From the NCBI GenBank assembly GCA_046760445.1, contig JBHIEE010000035.1:1-22383 (forward strand): DNA of 22,383 nucleotides. Direction: 5' to 3'. How positions within the stretch are numbered: the stretch's first letter is position 1; every line of letters begins with the position of its first letter. A program made the position numbers and the translations under genes. Shown one piece after another: positions 15,016 to 22,280 of this stretch. The notes below the pieces were generated by a model, which saw only the letters and a list, made by a program, of their open reading frames with translations, was not told where the DNA came from and ran no database searches. The stretch comes from JBHIEE01 sp046760445 (lineage in GTDB: Bacteria > Acidobacteriota > Aminicenantia > JdFR-78).

Positions 15016-15138
15016 TCATTGGTCCCGAGTGCTCGGGATGATATTGTTTAGGATTTCGAATTTAGTATTTAGTGTTTTTATTCCTTCCTTATTCATATAT
15101 TGAACTTCCCATACCTTGAGAATATCTTTTCTAGTCAT
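15016..15138 (-). CDS. Possible 40-residue ORF or gene remnant
   Basis: On the minus strand an ATG at 15138, with AAAGG eight bases upstream, opens a frame starting MTRKDILKVWEVQYMNKEG. It then runs through the repeat block and palindrome to a TGA at 15016. The first 22 codons look coding-like, while the rest is repeat sequence, so this may be the 5' end of a gene cut by repeat insertion, or simply chance. I do not recognise it. It lies 33 bases after the stop of the membrane phosphatase-like gene, in the same direction. Confidence 0.2.
   Translation of the reverse strand: MTRKDILKVWEVQYMNKEGIKTLNTKFEILNNIIPSTRDQ
15021..15039. repeat. 19-bp palindromic repeat, copy 1
   Basis: GGTCCCGAGTGCTCGGGAT is a near-perfect palindrome with arms TCCCGAG and CTCGGGA. 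An inverted copy with one change is at the right end of the window (22338-22356). Its GC content stands out sharply against the AT-rich surroundings. Confidence 0.8.
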
Positions 15139-15171
15139 TTGGAAACCTTTAAATAATCAACATCGTATTCT

Positions 15172-16812
15172 TTATCTTATAAGAATTTCGTCATAAGAAG
15201 AAATATAAAATATTGGGTTCTCAGCAGTGAATTCCTCCTTAAAAATGGAAGTCACTACTACCCCATCCATATCTTTTCCAATTGGGAGACCAAAATAATA
15301 AAGAATAGTAGGAGCAAGATCCACCAGCTTGATTTCTTCAATATTTTTACCTCGAGCAATACTGCTGCCATAGAAAAAAATTACTCCATCTGGGGCAGAA
15401 TCATAATAAGCAGACAGTTCTTTATTACCCAGTCCCCATTCAATAAATCTTTTCCATAGAGGAAGAGGCTCTACTCCATGAGGAGAGTAGATAATTAATA
15501 ACTCATTTTCTTTTAATGAAGATAAATATTTACCCACAATCTGGTCATAGTATTGATAGTATTTTTCAATGATCTTTCCATATCTAATTACATCTTCCTG
15601 GTTCACATTCCCGAATAGCTCAGGACGGCTATATTTATAAAGATAAGGTTTTATTTTATTCAATCCATTTAGAAACAAATAAAAGAGATAAGGAGTTAAA
15701 TCATTTTTTAATTTGTAAGAATATTCTTCATTGAAATTGTCTTGATAAAAAGCTTTTTTAACTAATTTTGCTTTCCAGTTTTTATTATTAAGTAAATCTT
15801 CAAAAAAGAGAGAGAATAACTCAAAGGTTTTTTGGGGGTTTTGATTAACTATTTCTTCTCTCGGCCATGAATGATCGACAGTTATAGTTCCATTTTCTTT
15901 TAAAATTTCTAAAATACCTTTCGTTCTATCACGTGGAGAAGAAGATGAGACTTTCAATAAGCCTACTTTTTCTAACTGCCTGATAAAAATATATCGAGGG
16001 ACAATATTAATTGCTGGTTCGATTTTATCAAGCTGATAAAAATAAGAAGAGAATTGGAAATGCTTAGCTGGATATTTGCCTTTTTTAAAAGAAGCATGGT
16101 AAGTAATTGGTTCACAGGGAGTAAGATTCTTGAGTGCTCCCCAGGAACCTTTATCCATCAACCAAGCAAAATTAGGCAATTTTCCTTCCGAAATGAGAGG
16201 GATTATAAAATCAAAACTTGATCCTTCAAATCCTATAATAATAACTTTCTTGTCTAATTTTTTAGCTTTAAAATGAGCCACTTCTTTCCGCTCGCTAAAA
16301 TATGGATAATCATTTCTCCAGATAAAAATAAAAGGGAAAAGAAGCGAAAATAAAAGAAAATAAGTGATAAAAAAGACTTTTTTCCTTCGGTAGGAATAAT
16401 ATAAAAAATAAAATATTATTCCTGCTACTCCTAAGAAAATAATAACTGCTATCTGCTTATGAATGATGGAATCAATGGTCTGATTAAAAAAAGATTGATA
16501 GTATTTATAATTAGCCCAAAATATCTCAGCGAAAATAAGGAAAAGAAAGGAAAAACTCAAAATTAAAAATGAAGGAGAAGGAAAAGCAATATCGATTTTT
16601 TTGGCAGAGAAAAAATTGTAAACAAAAAAGGAAAAGATCAATAGTAAAATAACAAGACTTCCGTAAATAATAAAAATAAAAATTGAAACCTTTAAAAGGA
16701 ATGACAAGTCTAAAACAAGATATAAATTTAAATCAATAATGAGTAGGGATAGAAGGATTGAAAATAAATATCCAGCGATAATAGAGTTAATTAGAACTTT
16801 TATAAATTTCAC
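15172..16812 (-). CDS. Membrane protein with degenerate alkaline-phosphatase-superfamily domain
   Basis: 546 residues with five predicted spans (about 7-28, 40-65, 80-100, 120-142, 147-165), then an extracytoplasmic domain patterned on type I phosphodiesterase / alkaline phosphatase superfamily enzymes. VIIIGFEGSSFDFIIPLI (190-207) matches the first metal strand but has Glu196 for the usual Asp. The nucleophile region PCEPITYHASFKKGKYP (232-248) has His239 where Thr is expected. SPHG (443-446) replaces DHG. SAPDGVIF (472-479) lacks the usual His. LVDLAPTILYYFGLP (496-510) and DMDG are intact. The fold seems preserved but the two-metal site lost, so it may be a non-catalytic or altered enzyme (inference). 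GTG start with a weak AAAGAG; no better start. Monocistronic, facing the SAM hydrolase gene head to head. Confidence 0.7.
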   Translation of the reverse strand: MKFIKVLINSIIAGYLFSILLSLLIIDLNLYLVLDLSFLLKVSIFIFIIYGSLVILLLIFSFFVYNFFSAKKIDIAFPSPSFLILSFSFLFLIFAEIFWANYKYYQSFFNQTIDSIIHKQIAVIIFLGVAGIIFYFLYYSYRRKKVFFITYFLLFSLLFPFIFIWRNDYPYFSERKEVAHFKAKKLDKKVIIIGFEGSSFDFIIPLISEGKLPNFAWLMDKGSWGALKNLTPCEPITYHASFKKGKYPAKHFQFSSYFYQLDKIEPAINIVPRYIFIRQLEKVGLLKVSSSSPRDRTKGILEILKENGTITVDHSWPREEIVNQNPQKTFELFSLFFEDLLNNKNWKAKLVKKAFYQDNFNEEYSYKLKNDLTPYLFYLFLNGLNKIKPYLYKYSRPELFGNVNQEDVIRYGKIIEKYYQYYDQIVGKYLSSLKENELLIIYSPHGVEPLPLWKRFIEWGLGNKELSAYYDSAPDGVIFFYGSSIARGKNIEEIKLVDLAPTILYYFGLPIGKDMDGVVVTSIFKEEFTAENPIFYISSYDEILIR

Positions 16813-16826
16813 TTTTTTCTCTTTAA

Positions 16827-16855
16827 TTATTATTTATTAGCTTATTATTTGTCAA
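16827..16855 (-). promoter_or_regulatory. Promoter of the phosphatase-like membrane protein gene
   Basis: On the minus strand a perfect TTGACA (16850-16855), 17 bases, TAATAA (16827-16832). The predicted leader is only about 10 bases before the GTG at 16812. Confidence 0.5.
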
Positions 16856-16903
16856 TCCAAGATAAATTCGTAATTTAATTATATCCTTTATAAGATTATT
16901 GGG

Positions 16904-16932
16904 TTGACTAACAGTGAGGTTTTTAATAGCAT
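16904..16932 (+). promoter_or_regulatory. Promoter of the SAM hydrolase-PBP-recD2 unit
   Basis: TTGACT (16904-16909), 17 bases, TAGCAT (16927-16932). The -35 is strong and the -10 is poor. The predicted start point falls at about the ATG at 16938, again suggesting a leaderless message, and it would exclude the GTG at 16914 as start codon. Confidence 0.35.
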
Positions 16933-16937
16933 TAAAT

Positions 16938-17777
16938 ATGAAACGAGGAATGATTCAACAATCTCACCATAAAAATACACCTATAATAGTATTAATGACA
17001 GATTTCGGGGAAGATGATTTTTTTGTTGGATCAATAAAGGGAGTAATTTTAAAAATAAATCCTCGGGTTAAAATTGTAGATTTGACCCACCGCATTCCAT
17101 CTTTTAATATTCGGGCAGCTGATTTTATTCTTTCTGCTTGTTATAGATATTATCCTTCTAAGACAATTTTTGTTGTAGTAGTCGATCCTGGAGTAGGTTC
17201 TTCCAGGAAGATTCTTTTAGTCAAAACCAAAGATTACTATTTCATTGCTCCAGATAATGGTGTTTTGACTTCAGTTTTAGAAGTGAATCCTCCTCAGGAG
17301 ATTATTGCTTTAACAAATTCAAAATATTTTCTTTCCAAGATAACTTCTACCTTTCATGGACGGGATATTATTTCTCCTGTTGCTGGCTGGTTGTCCAAAG
17401 GGATTCCTCTTCAAGAATTTGGTTCCAAAGTTTCTGATTATCTAAAATTAGATATTCATCTACCAAAAATAATGAATGGGAAGGAGATAGAGTGCGAGGT
17501 GGTGTATATTGATAAATTTGGCAATTTGATAACTAATATTTCCCAAAAAATGATTGCTAAAGATTTAGATCTTATTAAATCTCAAAAAATCAGTCTATGG
17601 ATAAAAAATAAGGAAATTACTACTTCTTTCCGAAAGAGTTATTTTCAAGGGAAAAAGGATGAGGTTTTTCTTATTTATGGAAGCTTGGGGTACTTAGAGA
17701 TTGTTCTTAATCAAGCTTCAGCTGCTGAACGGCTGAATATTTCAATGGGAGAAAAATTTAGAATTAGAATTTATTAA
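16938..17777 (+). CDS. S-adenosyl-L-methionine hydrolase (adenosine-forming), DUF62 family
   Basis: Member of the SAM hydroxide adenosyltransferase / fluorinase-related family, splitting SAM with activated water to adenosine and methionine. About 279 residues, normal length. Motifs are LMTDFGEDDFFVGSIKG, the VVDPGVGSSRK strand, APDNGVLTSVLE, TFHGRDIISPVAGWL and IDKFGNLITNI in the C-terminal barrel. The Asp-Arg-His elements expected for hydrolysis are present in these blocks. Three starts compete: GTG 16914, ATG 16938 and ATG 16950. None has a well-spaced Shine-Dalgarno. I use 16938 because a promoter would start transcription there, while 16950 fits family length equally well. The stop abuts the start of the penicillin-binding protein gene. 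Confidence 0.87.
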   Translation: MKRGMIQQSHHKNTPIIVLMTDFGEDDFFVGSIKGVILKINPRVKIVDLTHRIPSFNIRAADFILSACYRYYPSKTIFVVVVDPGVGSSRKILLVKTKDYYFIAPDNGVLTSVLEVNPPQEIIALTNSKYFLSKITSTFHGRDIISPVAGWLSKGIPLQEFGSKVSDYLKLDIHLPKIMNGKEIECEVVYIDKFGNLITNISQKMIAKDLDLIKSQKISLWIKNKEITTSFRKSYFQGKKDEVFLIYGSLGYLEIVLNQASAAERLNISMGEKFRIRIY

Positions 17778-19466
17778 ATGGAAATAGATTATAAGCATTA
17801 TCGATATCAACGCCCTTGGGAAAAAAGGAAAAAAAGACGGAGAAGATTTATCCTGGGGATAATTCTCATTTTTCTCATCCTATTTTTTACCTGGGATCAG
17901 GTTTCACTTTCCTATCTTAAAAAGGGAAAAAGACTAACCTGGGAAGAAAAATATGATCAAGCCGAAAAAAAGTTGTTCACCGCGCTAACCTTAGGAAGAA
18001 GGAAAGCTAAAATATATGATGCTTTATTGATTAATAGTCTTTTTCAAAAAAATAAACAGAAAGCTTTAAATTATTCAAAAAAAGCTCTGCACCATAATAT
18101 TAAGAAAAGTGCATTTGATTTTGAGCAGGTTTTCGAGAAGTTCATTAGAAAAGGAGAATATCAATTAGCTGAAATATATAGTGATTATCTTGAGAAATGG
18201 AATAAATCTCCATTTGTTAAATTTTACCAAACAAGTGCTTATATTGGAGAACACAAATTGATTCAGGCTGAGAAAAATTTACAGAACTATCCTCCAGAAG
18301 TTTTAAAAAGATTTTCTCAGGTGGTTAATTATCAGAAAAAGATTTTGAATAAATTAAAAAAAGAAAAAAGATTCTTTTTTATTTCAGACCGGGCAAATAT
18401 TCCTCTAATTGTCAAGAAAATTCCTACTGGAGAATTTATTTTTCCTGAGCCAATATTTTTCTCTGGTGATTTTGAATCTCTTCCTCCTTCTGATTTGAAA
18501 AATCATATTATTTTGACCCTGGACTTTGATATTCAGAGCGCGGCAATCAAAGCATTGGGTAGATATAATGGTGCAATTGTTGCCATTAGACCTCAGACTG
18601 GTGAAATATTGGCCGCAGTAAGCAAAAGTTCAGATGATGAGAAATCTTCTTTCTTAAATTCTTGTTTCGAAAAATTTTATGAGCCTGGCTCAATTATTAA
18701 GATATTGACGGCTGTTGCTTATTTGAAAGAAGAAATCACTGATATTTTTCCTTTCCAGTGCCAGGGATGGCAAGAAATCGAGGGAAAGATATTCTATGAC
18801 TGGATTATTCATCATCGGGTTAACAATCTTTCTCAAGCATTGATTGTTTCCTGTAATGTCTGTCTGGCTAATATTGGATTGAAATTGGGCTGGCAGAAAA
18901 TGGAAGAAGTATTTAATGATTTTTTATTTAATCATAAGATAGAACTGGAAATTACTCCTGTCTCCTTGGGTATTTTACCTCCTTCTCAAAATAACCTCTT
19001 GAGTTTGGCTCGATTATCGGTTGGGTTGAATGAACTGAAGATAACTCCTTTTCATGCTGCTTTGATTGCTGGAGTAATAGCCAATCAAGGGAAATTGATG
19101 AAGCCGTACCTCATTAGAGAAAAAAGAAATATTTTTGGGATTCCTTATTTTAAAAATTTCCCAAAAGAGCTACAGACTATTGTTTCTTCCAGAATAAATA
19201 CTCAAATTGTTCAAACAATGATAGAAGTGGTTGAAAATGAACAGGGAACAGGAAGGAGAGCTCGCTTGGAGGGATTAAAGCTCGCTCTAAAAACTGGAAC
19301 TGCAGGAGAAAAGGAGAAGGGGTATAATTCAATATTGATTGGTTTTGCTCCTGGCTTTAATCCTCAGATTGCTTTTTCTATTTTTGCAGAACATGCTGGA
19401 AGAGCAGAATTAGAAGGAGCTAAAATTACTAAAAAATTTTTAGAAGAGATAGCTGACAAATTGTAA
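17778..19466 (+). CDS. Penicillin-binding transpeptidase with TPR-like region
   Basis: 562-residue inner-membrane peptidoglycan D,D-transpeptidase. It has a strongly basic cytoplasmic tail (14-23), one span (about 24-40), a helical TPR-like section (about 50-170) and a transpeptidase domain (about 240-562). Active-site motifs are intact: Ser305-x-x-Lys308 in EPGSIIKI, SCN (358-360) and KTGT (505-508). There is no glycosyltransferase domain and no recognisable class B dimerisation domain, so it is not a standard FtsI or MrdA; the TPR-like section takes the place of that domain. Likely a specialised class B-like or elongation/septal accessory enzyme (inference). The ATG directly follows the preceding TAA, and recD2 begins one base after its stop, without Shine-Dalgarno sequences, which indicates translational coupling. 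Confidence 0.87.
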   Translation: MEIDYKHYRYQRPWEKRKKRRRRFILGIILIFLILFFTWDQVSLSYLKKGKRLTWEEKYDQAEKKLFTALTLGRRKAKIYDALLINSLFQKNKQKALNYSKKALHHNIKKSAFDFEQVFEKFIRKGEYQLAEIYSDYLEKWNKSPFVKFYQTSAYIGEHKLIQAEKNLQNYPPEVLKRFSQVVNYQKKILNKLKKEKRFFFISDRANIPLIVKKIPTGEFIFPEPIFFSGDFESLPPSDLKNHIILTLDFDIQSAAIKALGRYNGAIVAIRPQTGEILAAVSKSSDDEKSSFLNSCFEKFYEPGSIIKILTAVAYLKEEITDIFPFQCQGWQEIEGKIFYDWIIHHRVNNLSQALIVSCNVCLANIGLKLGWQKMEEVFNDFLFNHKIELEITPVSLGILPPSQNNLLSLARLSVGLNELKITPFHAALIAGVIANQGKLMKPYLIREKRNIFGIPYFKNFPKELQTIVSSRINTQIVQTMIEVVENEQGTGRRARLEGLKLALKTGTAGEKEKGYNSILIGFAPGFNPQIAFSIFAEHAGRAELEGAKITKKFLEEIADKL

Positions 19467-19467
19467 T

Positions 19468-21666
19468 ATGGAAAATTCATCTCTAATTGAAATAAAAGGC
19501 GAAGTAGAAAGAATAATTTTTTTTGATTCTGATTCGGGTTATACTGTGGCCGGTTTTCTGACAGATGATAATCAGAAGATAACAATAGTTGGTCTTTTCC
19601 ATCCATTATCGATTGGTGAGACTCTGAAAATTAAAGGTCATTGGGAGATCAATCCCAGGTTTGGGCAGCAATTTAAAGTTAAAAATTTCATCCCTATTCT
19701 TCCTTCCTCAGTAAAAGGAATTGAAAGATATCTCTGTTCTGGATTAGTTAAGGGTATTGGTCCAGTGTTAGCTCGACGGATTGTTGAAAAATTCGGACAA
19801 GAGACAATGAAGATTTTGACCGAAAGTCCTGAAGAATTGCTTAAAGTAAATGGAATAGGAAATGAAAAAATGGAGGAAATAAAGAATTCCTGGAAAAAGA
19901 ACAAAGAAATTCGAGAGTTGATAATTTTTCTTCAGCAGTATGGTGTATCAACCAATTTAGCAACTAAAATTTATTCTCAATATCAATCTCAATGTTTTAA
20001 AATTTTAAAAACAAATCCCTATCAATTATCTTTCGATATCTGGGGTATAGGTTTTAAAACAGCAGACCAGATAGCTTTAAAATTAGGATTGGCACTAGAT
20101 TCGATTCATAGGGTTAAAGCATTTATTCTTTATCTCTTAGAACAAGAGACGCAGCAAGGTAATGTTTTTTCCTGTCGAAATGAAATAATAAAAAAATGTC
20201 AAACCGAGTTAAATATTGAGTTAAACAAGATTGAACAGGCTTTTGCTGAATTGACCGGGGAAGGGAAGATAATTATTGAAGAGATTAATACTTTTTCTTC
20301 TACTGTTGAGCACACAGGTGATAAAGCGATTTTTCTTCCCTTCTTTTATCATGCCGAGAATAAAATTACTCGAGCAATATTAACTCTGGCTTTTTCACCT
20401 ATTCTCTTACCTCCTTTTGATATTGATAAATCAATTAAAGAAATAGAAAAAGAGTTGAGTATTGAGTTGGCTGAAAAACAGAGGGTAGCAGTTAAACAAT
20501 CATTTAATAAAAAACTGCTGATTATCACTGGTGGTCCGGGTACAGGAAAGACAACTATTATCAAAGCCATTGTTGAGTTATACAAGAAATTAGGGAAAAA
20601 GGTTCTCCTGGCTGCTCCCACTGGACGAGCAGTAAAGAGACTGGCTAAGGCAACAGGAGAAGAAGCCAAGACCATTCATCGGTTATTGGAATATAATCCT
20701 AAACAAAACCTATTCAGACGGAATGAAAATAATCCACTACCAGGAGACATTCTGATTGTAGATGAATTTTCAATGGTTGATTTACCCTTAATGTATTATT
20801 TGGTGAGAGCTCTTCCTTCCTGGATTCATTTAATTTTAGTTGGGGATAAAGATCAATTACCCTCAGTTGGTCCAGGGAATTTAATTAAGGATATGATTGA
20901 ATCAGAAAAAATAGAGGTGGTTGAATTAGATGAGATATTCCGACAGGCGAAAGAAAGTCTAATTGTGGTAAATGCCCATCGAGTTAATCGAGGAGAATAT
21001 CTTATTATTCCCAGGAAAGGGGAAACTTCTGATTTTTATTTTATTGAAGAGGAAGATGAAAAAAGAGCCTTTGATCTTATTCTTGAACTTTGTTCAACAA
21101 AGATTCCTGAAAGACTTAATTTAAATCCTCTTTCCTCAGAGATTCAGGTGATAAGTCCGATGTATAAAGGGTTAGTTGGGGTAGATAACTTAAATCAAGA
21201 ACTTCAGAAAAGGTTGAATCCTATGGGTAATGTACTCCAAGTTGGGACCCGAAAATATAAAGTAAATGATAAAATAATGCAGATTAAAAATAACTATGAA
21301 AAAGAAGTGTTTAATGGTGATATAGGAAGAATTAAAGAGATTAATAAAGAAAAATTTGAATTTTTAATTGAATTTGACGAAAGAATGATTTCCTATCAAC
21401 AAGAAGAATTGAATGAAATTACTTTAGCTTATGCTATCTCAGTTCATAAATCTCAGGGAAGCGAGTATGAAGCAGTGGTTATTCCTCTTCTTTTCCAGCA
21501 TTACATTATGCTTCAGAGAAATTTATTTTACACGGCTCTTACTCGAGCTAAGAGATTTGTAGTGGTGGTTGGTTCTAAAAGGGCTTTATATTTAGCTATT
21601 AAAAATGATACTCCTCTTCAAAGAAATACCTTATTAAGAGAAAAATTGATTCATCTTAAAAATTGA
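19468..21666 (+). CDS. recD2: ATP-dependent 5'-3' DNA helicase RecD2
   Basis: 732-residue superfamily 1B helicase of the RecD2/TraA group, working without RecBC in DNA repair. It has an N-terminal OB-like segment (about 8-75), helix-hairpin-helix repeats (about 80-210), an accessory domain (about 215-330), Walker A GGPGTGKTT (355-363), APTGRAVKRL (383-392), Walker B VDEFSM (431-436), LVGDKDQLPSVGPGN, ELDEIFRQA and the C-terminal AYAISVHKSQGSEY and YTALTRAK motifs. All helicase motifs appear intact and length is typical. It is the last gene of the unit with the SAM hydrolase and the transpeptidase; no functional link between the three is evident beyond coupling. A promoter for the next gene overlaps its stop codon. 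Confidence 0.95.
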   Translation: MENSSLIEIKGEVERIIFFDSDSGYTVAGFLTDDNQKITIVGLFHPLSIGETLKIKGHWEINPRFGQQFKVKNFIPILPSSVKGIERYLCSGLVKGIGPVLARRIVEKFGQETMKILTESPEELLKVNGIGNEKMEEIKNSWKKNKEIRELIIFLQQYGVSTNLATKIYSQYQSQCFKILKTNPYQLSFDIWGIGFKTADQIALKLGLALDSIHRVKAFILYLLEQETQQGNVFSCRNEIIKKCQTELNIELNKIEQAFAELTGEGKIIIEEINTFSSTVEHTGDKAIFLPFFYHAENKITRAILTLAFSPILLPPFDIDKSIKEIEKELSIELAEKQRVAVKQSFNKKLLIITGGPGTGKTTIIKAIVELYKKLGKKVLLAAPTGRAVKRLAKATGEEAKTIHRLLEYNPKQNLFRRNENNPLPGDILIVDEFSMVDLPLMYYLVRALPSWIHLILVGDKDQLPSVGPGNLIKDMIESEKIEVVELDEIFRQAKESLIVVNAHRVNRGEYLIIPRKGETSDFYFIEEEDEKRAFDLILELCSTKIPERLNLNPLSSEIQVISPMYKGLVGVDNLNQELQKRLNPMGNVLQVGTRKYKVNDKIMQIKNNYEKEVFNGDIGRIKEINKEKFEFLIEFDERMISYQQEELNEITLAYAISVHKSQGSEYEAVVIPLLFQHYIMLQRNLFYTALTRAKRFVVVVGSKRALYLAIKNDTPLQRNTLLREKLIHLKN

Positions 21667-21691
21667 CAAACTGAATAAAGTATTTTATATT
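21663..21691 (+). promoter_or_regulatory. Consensus-like promoter of the coiled-coil gene
   Basis: Perfect TTGACA (21663-21668), 17 bases, TATATT (21686-21691). This is the best sigma-70-type promoter in the window. The -35 element overlaps the recD2 stop codon (TGA at 21664-21666). The leader of about 19 bases carries AAGGAGG. Confidence 0.65.
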
Positions 21692-21716
21692 TTAAAAAAA
21701 CTTAAGGAGGCTAAAA

Positions 21717-22280
21717 TTGATTTTCCTAACCAATAAGAGTGGAAAAATATTTGTTGTTTTATTGATAATAATTATTTTAATTCTGATTGCTTTTGGAGCG
21801 GGATATTATCTATCCATGATGAGATATGAAAAAGAATTTAATCAACTGGAGGAGCAGATTAAGAAATTTGAAGCTAATTACGAGTATCGATTGACTTCAC
21901 TGGAGTCAAATATGAATAAGGTGTTAGCTTTTATATCTGAAAGAGAAGGAAAAACAAAAGAACAGGTAGACAAAATAAAAACAATAAGTTTGCTTCTCAA
22001 AGCTAAGGGAGAAATTATTTCTAGTAAATTGTCTTTAGCTAAAAACAATACTGAAAAATCCTTTGAGCAAATTGATAACGCCATCCTTACTCTCCAAGAG
22101 ACATTGGTGTTATCCGAAAAACCGTTATCTGATATGATTGAAAAAATCAGACTTGATTTAGCCACAGTTAAAGGGATGCTAGAAAGCGATGTAGAGAAAG
22201 CTCAAAAAGAGTTAGATAATTTGTGGCGCAGAATTGATGATTTAATTTCACAAAAAATAGCTTTAGAATCTTACACCTAG
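21717..22280 (+). CDS. Membrane-anchored coiled-coil protein of unknown function
   Basis: 187 residues with one N-terminal membrane span (about 11-33). The rest is an almost continuous charged helical region (about 36-182) with heptad-like spacing, probably a coiled coil. No signal cleavage site is clear, so it is likely an inner-membrane anchor with the coil in the periplasm or the cytoplasm (orientation uncertain). The start is TTG at 21717, chosen because AAGGAGG (21704-21710) is ideally spaced and no ATG or GTG precedes the span. It has its own strong promoter. I do not recognise the family; generic similarity to DivIVA, RmuC or methyl-accepting coiled coils is not enough for a name. The frame ends normally at TAG. 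Confidence 0.75.
   Translation: MIFLTNKSGKIFVVLLIIIILILIAFGAGYYLSMMRYEKEFNQLEEQIKKFEANYEYRLTSLESNMNKVLAFISEREGKTKEQVDKIKTISLLLKAKGEIISSKLSLAKNNTEKSFEQIDNAILTLQETLVLSEKPLSDMIEKIRLDLATVKGMLESDVEKAQKELDNLWRRIDDLISQKIALESYT

Larger units (their letters stand above)
14890..15171. repeat. Repeat-rich intergenic spacer
   Basis: This gap carries no confident gene. From about 14925 to 15000 it is made of low-complexity words (AAATCCTAAATACTAAACAC, TTCTAAACAAATCCAAAATC, AAATGTTCTAAATTCAAAAC). At 15045-15076 comes an inverted version (TTTAGGATTTCGAATTTAG then TATTTAGTGTTTTT). The two halves can pair imperfectly and flank the 19-bp palindrome at 15021-15039. Such CCAAATCC/CTAAATTC blocks are recurrent intergenic repeats in several uncultivated lineages (recollection, not a search). 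The part at 15077-15171 is unique-looking and contains the start of a short minus-strand frame. Confidence 0.65.

Noticed and set aside
14925..15076. CRISPR array or tandem repeat array
   Set aside because: The repeated words vary in length and order, there is no constant repeat-spacer period, and no cas gene is present.
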